Below, one piece after another: positions 15,998-23,978 of a stretch of DNA of 25,399 nucleotides (position 1 is the stretch's first letter; each line of letters opens with the position of its first letter). The position numbers and the translations under genes are program-made. The stretch comes from JBBQLG01 sp038327655 (GTDB lineage: Bacteria; Bacteroidota; Bacteroidia; Cytophagales; Spirosomataceae), in the NCBI GenBank assembly GCA_038327655.1, contig JBBQLG010000090.1, positions 1 to 25,399 of the forward strand, written 5' to 3'. The notes beneath the pieces are model-generated. The model did not search any database. It saw only the letters and a program-made list of their open reading frames with translations, and was not told where the DNA came from.

Positions 15998-16459
15998 ATG
16001 AACAACTGCACCCCACGGATTCAGCCCATTACGGCGGAGCAAACCTACGCCCTGCGCCACTCGGTGCTGTGGCCGGATAAGCCGCTGTCGTTCGTGAAGG
16101 TAGACGACGACGACACGGGGTACCACTTCGGCGCGTTCTGCGGGGAAGTGCTGGTGGCGGTCATCTCGTTGTTTATGGGCGCAGATACTATTCCACCCGT
16201 CGCCGGTTCGCCGGCCGCCGGTTCGCCGGTCGCCCGCTTCCGGAAATTTGCTACCCATCCCGACTGGCAGCGGCAGGGGATTGGCACACAATTACTCAGC
16301 CGCGTCATCGCCGAAGCCACCGGGCGGGGGGCCAGCCTGCTCTGGTGCGATGCCCGGCTGGCATCCGCCGACTTCTACCGTAAATTCGGTATGCAGCCCG
16401 AAGGCGACGTTTTCCACAAAGGGCCTATCCCCTACACCCGCATGAGCCGGAAACTCTAA
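15998..16459 (+). CDS. GNAT-family N-acetyltransferase
   Basis: From the ATG at 15998 the protein has 153 residues. The segment FRKFATHPDWQRQGIGTQLL is the GNAT acetyl-CoA site (RQGIGT is the Q/RxxGxG/A motif). LLWCDARLASADFYRKFGM is the usual C-terminal strand and helix with the 'FY...GF' pattern. The acceptor is unknown; small single-domain GNATs act on amines of small molecules or proteins. The frame is open further upstream, into the PLP-enzyme gene, but 15998 gives the normal family length. A 15-bp tandem duplication at 16201-16230 doubles an AGSP-type unit in the loop before the acetyl-CoA motif (VAGSPAAGSPVA). Confidence 0.9.
   Translation: MNNCTPRIQPITAEQTYALRHSVLWPDKPLSFVKVDDDDTGYHFGAFCGEVLVAVISLFMGADTIPPVAGSPAAGSPVARFRKFATHPDWQRQGIGTQLLSRVIAEATGRGASLLWCDARLASADFYRKFGMQPEGDVFHKGPIPYTRMSRKL
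16201..16230 (+). repeat. 15-bp in-frame tandem duplication in the GNAT gene
   Basis: CGCCGGTTCGCCGGC is followed at once by CGCCGGTTCGCCGGT, two copies differing at the last base. They encode a doubled five-residue unit rich in Ala, Gly, Ser and Pro in a surface loop ahead of the acetyl-CoA motif. The frame is kept. Confidence 0.85.
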
Positions 16460-16506
16460 CTACCCCAACGGGTAACCGGACCCCATGTTCCACCCACCCC
16501 AAACCG

Positions 16507-16917
16507 ATGCTGAACATCATTGCTACGGCTGTTGCCGACGGACGATTTACCACCCTGATGAATACCATCGCCCACGCCGGGCTGGTCGACACCCTGAGCG
16601 GTTCGGGGCCGTTCATCCTGTTTGCGCCAACCGATCAGGCTTTTGCCACGGTACCGGCCCAAACGGTTCTGGAATGGCGGCAACCCGATCAGTTGGCTAC
16701 CCTGACGGAAGTGCTCACGCTGCACGTAGCAGCGGACTATCCGCTAATGATCTCTCTACAACCCGGACAATTGATCAGGACCGTACACGGACAGCCCCTG
16801 ACCGTTGACCAGCGTGATGGATTGTTGACGCTAAACGGCTTTACCGTTGCCCCCATAGCGTTGAGAGCCTCGAACGGCACTATTTATGCACTCACCGGCG
16901 TGTTGATTCCTGACTGA
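16507..16917 (+). CDS. Fasciclin (FAS1) domain protein
   Basis: The protein has 136 residues, a single FAS1 domain. GPFILFAPTDQAFATVP (about 35-51) is the H1 box, LTLHVAADYPL corresponds to the 'L..Hv' H2 region, and YALTGVLIPD is the typical 'i..idgVL.P' end. No signal peptide is evident, so either it is cytoplasmic or it leaves by another route; many Bacteroidota single-FAS1 proteins lack one. FAS1 domains mediate adhesion or ligand binding. It begins 47 bases after the GNAT gene and is probably the last gene of that operon. Confidence 0.88.
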   Translation: MLNIIATAVADGRFTTLMNTIAHAGLVDTLSGSGPFILFAPTDQAFATVPAQTVLEWRQPDQLATLTEVLTLHVAADYPLMISLQPGQLIRTVHGQPLTVDQRDGLLTLNGFTVAPIALRASNGTIYALTGVLIPD

Positions 16918-17065
16918 CTGCTACGGGCAGCAGGGTGACAGGTACTTCTGTTAAAGGAATGAAATGTTACGCGACGAAAATTCAGTCATTCCGCTCTTGT
17001 TACAAGAAAAATAACACGAAACGCCCCCGTTTTCTTAGAAAAATTATACTAAAAAGTCAATCCTG

Positions 17066-17103
17066 TTGTAGATTTGCTACAAGTGACGTTGGCCTGATAT
17101 TTG
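17066..17103 (+). promoter_or_regulatory. Operator-like inverted repeat and candidate promoter of the receiver-AraC gene
   Basis: TTGTAG (17066-17071) and CTACAA (17077-17082) form a perfect 6-bp inverted repeat around ATTTG, which contains a possible -33 TTTG at 17073-17076. About 20 bases on, GATATTTG (17096-17103) is close to the -7 consensus TAnnTTTG. A regulator bound to the repeat would cover the -33 element. The gene starts at 17158. Confidence 0.35.
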
Positions 17104-17157
17104 CGCTGCGTTAAGCTAAACACCTCATGTGACAGGTATCTACACCGAATAAGGCTG

Positions 17158-17919
17158 ATGGCGCGAATATTAGTGGTTGAGGATGATGAGCAGTTACGGG
17201 CAAACATCAGCGAACAGCTTGAGTTGAACTGGCACCAGGTAAAGTCGGCAACTAACGGCCTGCAGGCTTTAAATCTGCTGCCGGCTTTTTTACCAAACCT
17301 GATTTTATGCGATATCACGATGCCCGAAATGGATGGCATCGATTTTATCCGGGCCGTTAAACGAAACCCCTCCTACCGGTCTATACCCTTTATCTTTCTG
17401 ACGGCTAAAGTGTCGCAGCAGGACTTGATTCAGGGGCTGGAAGAAGGGGCCGTCGATTATCTATCCAAACCCTTTTTGCACAAAGAATTACTGCTGAAAG
17501 TTAACAACATCACCGCGCAGCAAACCGAATACCTCCTGCACACACTCCGGCAGGAATCGGACGAAGCCCCTGATTTTCAATTCGCCCGTCAATTCACCAA
17601 TCAACTTGACATACACTTCGAAAATGCGTCATTCACGGCCGACCAGATGGCCGAAAGCATGAATATGAGTTTATCGGCTTTACAGCGCAACCTGAAAGAT
17701 CAGTTTCAGCATAGTTTCAGTGATTTACTGAGAAGTTACCGCCTGCAAAAAGCCATGAATTATTTAACGCAGACCGATCAGAGTATTCAGGTTATTGCCG
17801 GTCGATGCGGGTTTAGCAGTTTGTCTTATTTTTCGTTCTGTTTCAAGGCAATGCATCAAATTTCGCCCCTGCGTTTCCGGACGATTAACCGGGGGGAACA
17901 GCCGTTGATCGCTGAATAA
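17158..17919 (+). CDS. Response regulator: receiver domain with AraC-type DNA-binding domain
   Basis: From the ATG at 17158 the protein has 253 residues; the frame is open upstream but MARILVVEDDE is a normal receiver start. The receiver (1-120) has acidic residues D9/D10, phospho-acceptor D52 in LILCDITMPEMDG, a Thr in FLTAK and the Lys of SKPF. After a linker come the two AraC helix-turn-helix units (about 150-250: FTADQMAESMNMSLSALQRNL and SIQVIAGRCGFSSLSYFSFCF). It is a cytoplasmic transcription activator driven by a histidine kinase. No kinase is directly adjacent on the same transcript; the multi-PAS kinase at 19000 is the nearest candidate. Confidence 0.93.
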   Translation: MARILVVEDDEQLRANISEQLELNWHQVKSATNGLQALNLLPAFLPNLILCDITMPEMDGIDFIRAVKRNPSYRSIPFIFLTAKVSQQDLIQGLEEGAVDYLSKPFLHKELLLKVNNITAQQTEYLLHTLRQESDEAPDFQFARQFTNQLDIHFENASFTADQMAESMNMSLSALQRNLKDQFQHSFSDLLRSYRLQKAMNYLTQTDQSIQVIAGRCGFSSLSYFSFCFKAMHQISPLRFRTINRGEQPLIAE

Positions 17920-17933
17920 ATTGCTTCGGGCAC

Positions 17934-17978
17934 AAAAAACGGGATGCAGAAAATTAAATTCCCTGCATCCCGTTTTTT
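17934..17978. terminator. Bidirectional rho-independent terminator
   Basis: A perfect 16-bp stem, AAAAAACGGGATGCAG (17934-17949) against CTGCATCCCGTTTTTT (17963-17978), has a 13-base loop. T-runs follow in both directions. It lies between the convergent receiver-AraC gene and the 18011-18292 gene and should end both transcripts. Confidence 0.9.
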
Positions 17979-18010
17979 GTACGGATTTGTTATACCCTCG
18001 TTTCGCTGTC

Positions 18011-18292
18011 TCAAACAGACCAATCGGGCAACTGGATGGATTCGGCATAGGGCAACAGTCGCTCCATACAGCCGGGGCCATCAACAAATACGCTAAGCAG
18101 GCGGGGTTCCCACTGGGCCGCCAGCCCGCGCTGTGCCTGCCAATGGTACTGAATTTCAATGAAATGACCAGCCCAGTGATACAGACCAAACTGATGATCG
18201 GCACTTTGCCACTGAGCGATAAAACGGGCTTTCAACCGGATAATCAAAATACGCTCCGGCAGCGTTAGCGAGTTAAATATTTGTTTATCCAT
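18011..18292 (-). CDS. Small hypothetical protein
   Basis: From the ATG at 18292 the protein has 93 residues. In-frame alternatives are ATG 18319 and GTG 18328, and I chose 18292 because the recognisable helix LTLPERILIIRLKARFIAQW begins soon after it. It is Trp-, His- and Gln-rich in the middle (HWAGHFIEIQYHWQAQRG) and has no signal peptide. I do not recognise the family. The start is 43 bases after the stop of the 18336-18683 gene (7 bases if GTG 18328 is used), so the two are probably one transcript ending at the terminator at 17934-17978. Confidence 0.6.
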   Translation of the reverse strand: MDKQIFNSLTLPERILIIRLKARFIAQWQSADHQFGLYHWAGHFIEIQYHWQAQRGLAAQWEPRLLSVFVDGPGCMERLLPYAESIQLPDWSV

Positions 18293-18335
18293 TGGCTTCG
18301 TAGCTAAAATTAAGGGCATCTTTATCACAAAAAAA

Positions 18336-18683
18336 TCAGGAACACTGCCCCGGCTTAAACTCCATAACCAGGCGATCTACGGCCGTATTAAGCTCCCGCA
18401 TGATCGCGGCATGTTTACGGAGAACATCCCGGGAATTTCCCTGCCGGAACGTGTTTTTAGCCTCGGTGCCATCGAGGTCACCTAAAAATTTCTCCATCGT
18501 CTCAAGTAGTAAACGGTGCAGGTGCTGATACCGAAAAAGAGCCTGATTAGACAGGCCATTGGGTTGGCACAGAATTAATTCGACTAAGTAAAAATTTTTG
18601 TACAGGGTCCGGATTTCTCCGTCCCAGGAAGTGGCAACCGTGAGGGTCGCACCGGCTTTCGGCATAAAAGCGATTCCATTCAT
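18336..18683 (-). CDS. Small hypothetical protein
   Basis: The protein has 115 residues, mostly helical in appearance, with no signal peptide or membrane segment. Segments LFRYQHLHRLLLETMEKFLG (about 50-70) and VLRKHAAIMRELNTAVDRLV (about 86-106) look like amphipathic helices, suggesting a helical bundle. I do not recognise the family. It is the first of two small genes on this strand and is divergent from the multi-PAS kinase, 316 bases away, so it may be linked with that signalling system, but nothing shows this directly. Confidence 0.6.
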   Translation of the reverse strand: MNGIAFMPKAGATLTVATSWDGEIRTLYKNFYLVELILCQPNGLSNQALFRYQHLHRLLLETMEKFLGDLDGTEAKNTFRQGNSRDVLRKHAAIMRELNTAVDRLVMEFKPGQCS

Positions 18684-18999
18684 GGTTACGGTACGTCAGT
18701 AAAAGTTAAGTTACGGTGGAGCAGGCATTGATCGGCTGGCTGATGCAAAAGTCAGGAAGCTTTTTTACGGTTGCGTGTCATTTTTTGTAAATTAAATGGT
18801 AGTTATACCTGAGTATCTCAGCAAACAGGTAAATTTGATTCAGTAGAAACGCCAATAAAATTCATCTGTTTTTTTCACGCACAGGCGATGCTTACGGGCT
18901 GACTCAGAACCATTCCTGCCAACCACTTTCAGTCCGCCCGGTACAAGCCGCTGATGCATCCGACTGCCTAAGTTCCAGTACCTATTCACCCACCTGCCA
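18684..18999. other. Divergent intergenic region
   Basis: These 316 bases separate the small hypothetical gene (-) from the multi-PAS kinase (+). No open frame, RNA gene or strong repeat was seen. The part around 18780-18860 is AT-rich and is where promoters are most likely, but no exact TAnnTTTG box was found. Confidence 0.5.
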
Positions 19000-21900
19000 A
19001 TGAATCAACTTTCACCCAATGCTGAAATCATGCGCCTGCAGGCATTGGCCAGCTATAGCATTCTTGATACGCTACCCGATGACAATTATGATGCCATTAC
19101 CCAACTGGCCGCCCAGGTCTGTGAGGTACCGATATCACTCATCAGTTTTATCGACGCTAACCGCCTGTGGTTCAAGTCGTCCTACGGCCTGAACGTTCAG
19201 GAGTTGCCGCGTCAGGATTTATTTTGTGAGTACGCCATTCGCCAGCCCGGCCAGTTGCTGGAAGTGACGGATGCCCGTTTAGACGAACGCTTTGTCGACA
19301 GCCCGCTCGTAACCGGCGCACCAAACATCGTTTTTTACGCCGGTATCCCGTTGACGGATGCAGACGGACACGCACTGGGGACGTTGTGCGTACTGGACCA
19401 GGTACCCCGTCGGCTTACCAAAGCCCAGATAAGCGCCCTGACAATCCTCTCCCGGCAGGTAATTATGCAGACAGAACTGCGCCAAAGCCAACACCTGCTC
19501 CAGAAGGCTAATGCCCAACTGGCTACCCTGAACGGTACCTTGCAGGCCAATAATGAGTTGCTGCAGGCGGTATTTGATAATTGCCCGGCGGGCCTGATAT
19601 TATGGGAAGCCATCCGCGATCAGGGCCGTATCATAGACTTTCGCTACCGACTGACCAACCCCGCAAACAGTGCCATAACCGGTTTGCAGGTCGAAGACAT
19701 GATCGGGCAGACCCTGCTTACTCTGTTTCCTGGCGCGTTGACGAGCGGTCTGTTCGAGCAGTTTGTCTCGATCGTGGAAAGTCGGCAGCCTCAGCTGTAT
19801 CAGCAGCACTATCAGATTGATACCATTGATTTTTGGGGTGATTTTGCCATTCGCCCTTTTGGTGATGGACTGTTGAGTACCATACAGGACATTACCCGGC
19901 TAAAAGAAACGGAGGAGCAACTCCGCACCCACACCGAAAACCTGCGGCACCTCGTCTCGCAGCGTACCGTTGAAGTCCGGCAGTTATCGGCCCTGCAAAA
20001 TGCCATCCTCCAGCATGCCGGGCTGGCCATTATCTCGACCGATGTCAACGGGCAGATTCGGACGGTGAATCCCGCGACGGAAACCCTGCTCGGCTACCCG
20101 GCCAATGCCCTGATTGGCACCCTGATCACCGACTTACACAATCCGGTGGTGCTGCAGAAACAGGCCCGGCGGCTCTCGCAGCAGTTTTGCCGACCGGTAG
20201 AACCGGGTTTTGACGTGTTTAAACTACTGCCCGACAACGTGGGCACCGAATCTGTTTTAGTAAGCCGCGACGGCCGGGCGATTCCCGTTCTGCTGACGAC
20301 CATGGCCCTGCTGGACGAAACCGGTGCCTTAACCGGCTATGTAGGCATGGCCACTGACATTTCGGCCCTGAAGGTGGCTAAGGCACAACTGGAAAAGAAG
20401 AATCGGGAGTTAAACACCTTTTTTGAGGTGGCCCTCGACCTGCACTGCATTGCCGACAGCAACGGCAACATCCTGAAGATAAACCGGAGCTGGCTGACCA
20501 CCATGGGCTATTCGGCATCCGAACTGGTGCACACCAATCACTTCGATCTGGTTCACCCCGACGACCGCGCCCCAACAAAGGAGGCTATCCGGCAAATTAC
20601 CCCAAACCAGCCCATCCACAACCGCATTAACCGGTTTCAGCGCAAAGACGGCACCTACCGCGTGATCGAGTGGAATGCCGTCTTAATCGATAACTTGCTG
20701 TATGCCTCGGCCCGCGATATTACCGAACGCCAACTGGCCGAAAGGCAGTTAAGGACGGCCAATCAGCGGCTTCAACTGGCCACACAGGCCGCCGGGCAAG
20801 GTATCTGGCAGTGGAACATCCGACAGGACGTGCTCACCTGGGACGAGCGGCTGTGCGCGATGCACGGTCTGCCGGCCCAGAAGCTAAAGATGACGGCGCA
20901 GGATTTCTTCAACATGGTTCATCCCGACGATCTGACCAGTTTATATGCCTCGAACCAGCCGAACGATAAAGATACGTTCGGTCATGTCGTTCGCATCATC
21001 ACGGCCGATGGCCGCATCCGCTACACCGAAACCCGGTCGCTGCTGGTGCGGGATAAAGACGGTGAACCTTTGAAGATGATTGGCGTGGTTTGGGATGTGA
21101 CGGAGCAGAAACAGGCCGATTTGGCCCTGCGCCAGAGTGAAGAACGCTACCGGTCGCTGGTGAATAACCTGAACGATGTTGTCTTCCAGGCGGACCTGAG
21201 CGGGTGCTGGACCTACCTCAACCCCGCCTGGGAAGCCGTAACCGGATATACCATCGACGAATCCCTCGGCGGGTATTTTCTCCGGTATGTTCATCCCGAC
21301 GATCAGCAGCGAAATTTAGCCCTGTTCGAGCCGCTCATCGGCCGTCAGAAAAACACCTGCCGCCACCTGGTGCGCTACCTCCACAAAAACGGGGGCTTCC
21401 GCTGGGTGGAGTCGTTTGCGCAGCTCATCACCGACGAGAAAGGCGAACCGACCGGCCTGACTGGTACGCTGACCGATGTGACAGAGCGGAAACAGGCCGA
21501 AGATGCCAGGTGGGAAAGCGATCAGCGGTTCCGCGAGATTGCCGACAACGTGGACGAAATCTTCTGGATTCACCAGGCCCACCCCTTGCAGCTCCTTTAC
21601 ATTAACGAAGCCTACGAACAGGTTTTCGACCGCCCGACCAGTGTGCTGTACCAGAATCCGCGCAACTTTCTGGAGGCCGTCTTCGAGGAGGACCGGGCCG
21701 AAACGGAAGCAGCCTTTTTGCACGCTTACCATCAGGGGCTACCCCTGAACCTGCAATACCGTTTGCGGGGAGCCAACGGCCTGATTCGCTGGCTGAGCAT
21801 CCGTACCACCGTTGTTCGGGACCCGGAGGGTAACCCCCTACGCTACATTGGCGTTGCCAACGACATTACCAGTCAGAAGGAAAAAGAACTGATGCTGCAC

Positions 21901-22668
21901 CAGATGCTGGCGCGGGAGCAGGAACTGAACAAGCTGAAAACCCAGTTCGTCTCCACGGCCTCGCACGAATTCCGTACCCCGCTGGCCACCATTCAGTCCA
22001 GCGTCGACCTGATCGGTCTGTACGTGGACCGCCCCGAAGCAACGGCGAAGGATGCGATAAAACGCCACCTCGGGATTATTGAAAAAGAAGTCGGGAATTT
22101 TACCGACCTGCTCGCCGATATTCTGACCATTGGCAAAATAGATGAAGGAAAATTTGCCTTCTCCCCCCGGCAAACCGACGTGCTGGCCCTCTGCCACAGC
22201 GTTGTTATGACCCATTTTTACGACCGGGCCGACAAACGGGTCGTTCAGACGTCGAGCCAGGGAACGGCCTATCCGGTGTCTATCGACGAAAAACTACTCG
22301 GCCACGTCATCATAAACCTGATTGCGAACGCCTTTAAGTTTTCGGACAGCGACCCCGAGCTGCACATTTCGTTCAACGCGGATCAACTGCTCATCGCCGT
22401 TGCCGACCGGGGCATCGGCATTCCCGCCGACGACCTGCCGCACCTGTTCCAGACGTTTTATCGGGCCAGAAACGCTACCACCATTCAGGGTACCGGGCTG
22501 GGCCTGTCCATCGCCCGTCAGTTTGTGGAACTCCACAGTGGGCACCTGACCGTCGACAGCGAAGAAAATAAAGGCACCACCTTTATTATTGCCCTGCCCG
22601 TCAACACAGCCGCCCCGTTGGTCGGCATCGAACGAATAAAGCAGGAGAGCACGTCGCCATTCGACTGA
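19000..22668 (+). CDS. Multi-sensor histidine kinase: GAF, six PAS domains, HisKA, HATPase_c
   Basis: The protein has 1222 residues without membrane segments, so it is a cytoplasmic sensor. A GAF domain spans about 25-165. PAS domains lie at about 184-305, 337-455, 472-580, 588-705, 714-832 and 841-957; most end in a 'DIT/DVTE' PAC motif. A coiled-coil linker (300-338) separates the first two. HisKA starts near 977 with phospho-acceptor H989 in SHEFRTPLA. HATPase_c has the N box with N1110, G1 box D1136-R-G-I-G and G2 GTGLGLS, so the kinase core is intact. The protein has no receiver domain. Likely partners are the receiver-first hybrid kinase downstream and the receiver-AraC regulator upstream. 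Ligands of the PAS domains cannot be read from sequence. Confidence 0.94.
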   Translation: MNQLSPNAEIMRLQALASYSILDTLPDDNYDAITQLAAQVCEVPISLISFIDANRLWFKSSYGLNVQELPRQDLFCEYAIRQPGQLLEVTDARLDERFVDSPLVTGAPNIVFYAGIPLTDADGHALGTLCVLDQVPRRLTKAQISALTILSRQVIMQTELRQSQHLLQKANAQLATLNGTLQANNELLQAVFDNCPAGLILWEAIRDQGRIIDFRYRLTNPANSAITGLQVEDMIGQTLLTLFPGALTSGLFEQFVSIVESRQPQLYQQHYQIDTIDFWGDFAIRPFGDGLLSTIQDITRLKETEEQLRTHTENLRHLVSQRTVEVRQLSALQNAILQHAGLAIISTDVNGQIRTVNPATETLLGYPANALIGTLITDLHNPVVLQKQARRLSQQFCRPVEPGFDVFKLLPDNVGTESVLVSRDGRAIPVLLTTMALLDETGALTGYVGMATDISALKVAKAQLEKKNRELNTFFEVALDLHCIADSNGNILKINRSWLTTMGYSASELVHTNHFDLVHPDDRAPTKEAIRQITPNQPIHNRINRFQRKDGTYRVIEWNAVLIDNLLYASARDITERQLAERQLRTANQRLQLATQAAGQGIWQWNIRQDVLTWDERLCAMHGLPAQKLKMTAQDFFNMVHPDDLTSLYASNQPNDKDTFGHVVRIITADGRIRYTETRSLLVRDKDGEPLKMIGVVWDVTEQKQADLALRQSEERYRSLVNNLNDVVFQADLSGCWTYLNPAWEAVTGYTIDESLGGYFLRYVHPDDQQRNLALFEPLIGRQKNTCRHLVRYLHKNGGFRWVESFAQLITDEKGEPTGLTGTLTDVTERKQAEDARWESDQRFREIADNVDEIFWIHQAHPLQLLYINEAYEQVFDRPTSVLYQNPRNFLEAVFEEDRAETEAAFLHAYHQGLPLNLQYRLRGANGLIRWLSIRTTVVRDPEGNPLRYIGVANDITSQKEKELMLHQMLAREQELNKLKTQFVSTASHEFRTPLATIQSSVDLIGLYVDRPEATAKDAIKRHLGIIEKEVGNFTDLLADILTIGKIDEGKFAFSPRQTDVLALCHSVVMTHFYDRADKRVVQTSSQGTAYPVSIDEKLLGHVIINLIANAFKFSDSDPELHISFNADQLLIAVADRGIGIPADDLPHLFQTFYRARNATTIQGTGLGLSIARQFVELHSGHLTVDSEENKGTTFIIALPVNTAAPLVGIERIKQESTSPFD

Positions 22669-22766
22669 ATGCAGCGGCTGACCACCGGTTTATGGGTCTG
22701 CCACCTGTTGGATGAGCGATACGTAACCCGTTATGATTAAGTACGTTACCAACTATTCCTATAATT

Positions 22767-22774
22767 TATCTTTA
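22767..22774 (+). promoter_or_regulatory. Candidate -7 box for the hybrid kinase gene
   Basis: TATCTTTA differs from TAnnTTTG only at its last base and lies about 15 bases before the ATG at 22789. No -33 element was identified. It would let the gene be expressed apart from the multi-PAS kinase, 120 bases upstream. Confidence 0.3.
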
Positions 22775-22788
22775 CCTTTTTTTCCACC

Positions 22789-23907
22789 ATGACCACCCAT
22801 ATTCTACTCATCGAAGATGAAATGCAGATTCGGGAAAATATTGCCGAACTACTCACCATGAAAGGCTTTGACGTCTCTACCGCGCCCAACGGCGTGGATG
22901 GCGTTACGCAGGCCATGCTGAAACAACCTGATCTGATTCTCTGCGACATTATGATGCCGGAGATGGATGGCTACCAGGTGCTGGAAACCATTCGCCGAAA
23001 CCGGTCGCTGAGTACGGTTCCCTTTGTGTTTCTGACGGCCAAAGCCGACAGTACCGACTTTCGGCGGGGCATGACGCTGGGGGCCGATGATTACCTGACC
23101 AAACCGTTTACCATTGACAGCCTGCTGACGGCCATCAATGGGCGGCTGCAGCGGGAACTCCAGCGCAAAGCCGATCTGCAGGAACGGCTGACCCAGCACC
23201 GGCGCACCATCGACAACGTATCGGCCCACGAATACAACACGCCCCTAAGCGGCATTCTGGGCTTCGTAAACCTGCTGATCGACTACTACGATGACTTTTC
23301 GGAAACCGAAGTGCGCTCCATGCTGGTGATGGTGCGCGAAGGGGGAATGCGGCTGAAACGGTCGCTGGATAATGTCCGGCTGACGGACCTGCTCCAGAAC
23401 CTGGACCCTACCCACCCCTCCTATAGGCCCTATACGACGGGTATAGCCCGCCTGCACCCGGACCTGATTGGCTCCCTGCTGTCGATGGTCGGTAAACGGC
23501 AGGAACGAACCGTGAATGGCTTCACCGACGTGGAGACAGCCTCGGTGGGTATGTCGCCCGAAAACCTGACGACGGTGCTAAGTGAACTGCTCGACAATGC
23601 CTGCAAATTCTCGGACGACATCGAATCCATCTTCATCACCGGCCGATGCGAGCAAACCGCTTATCGTCTCTCTATCACCAATCAGGGGCGCCTGTTCCGG
23701 CCCGAAGACATAGCCCGCATTGCCCCCTACCAGCAGTTCGACCGGCATCTCTACGAGCAGCAGGGCATGGGCTTAGGCTTAGCCATCGCCCATAAACTCG
23801 TGGAACTGCACCACGGCGACCTGACCGTGAAGAGTCAGCCCGATGGAAAAACCGTCGTTACGGTTCATTTGCCCTATGCCACCGCCCACGAACTGGTATC
23901 GGCATAA
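22789..23907 (+). CDS. Receiver-first hybrid histidine kinase
   Basis: The protein has 372 residues. The N-terminal receiver (1-122) has phospho-acceptor D53 in LCDIMMPEMDG and the Lys of TKPF. A coiled coil (about 125-145) leads to a short HisKA with H147 in SAHEYNTPLSGILGF. HATPase_c follows (about 245-368), with N box SELLDNACKFS and G2 GMGLGLAIA. The G1 position reads N298-Q-G-R where most kinases have D-x-G-x-G; similar 'N.GRG' G1 boxes occur in receiver-first hybrid kinases, so activity is possible. The receiver could be phosphorylated by the upstream multi-PAS kinase and then control this kinase, making a relay. The receiver closely resembles that of the receiver-AraC protein at 17158. 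Confidence 0.92.
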   Translation: MTTHILLIEDEMQIRENIAELLTMKGFDVSTAPNGVDGVTQAMLKQPDLILCDIMMPEMDGYQVLETIRRNRSLSTVPFVFLTAKADSTDFRRGMTLGADDYLTKPFTIDSLLTAINGRLQRELQRKADLQERLTQHRRTIDNVSAHEYNTPLSGILGFVNLLIDYYDDFSETEVRSMLVMVREGGMRLKRSLDNVRLTDLLQNLDPTHPSYRPYTTGIARLHPDLIGSLLSMVGKRQERTVNGFTDVETASVGMSPENLTTVLSELLDNACKFSDDIESIFITGRCEQTAYRLSITNQGRLFRPEDIARIAPYQQFDRHLYEQQGMGLGLAIAHKLVELHHGDLTVKSQPDGKTVVTVHLPYATAHELVSA

Positions 23908-23978
23908 ATCCGGCCATACGGAACCACCAATGGGCCTGCCGGGGAGTTATCAGGGTATTTGACCCGGTACACTCAACC

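Noticed and set aside
16921..16936. Terminator after the fasciclin gene (CTGCT/AGCAG hairpin)
   Set aside because: The stem is only 5 bp and no T-run follows.
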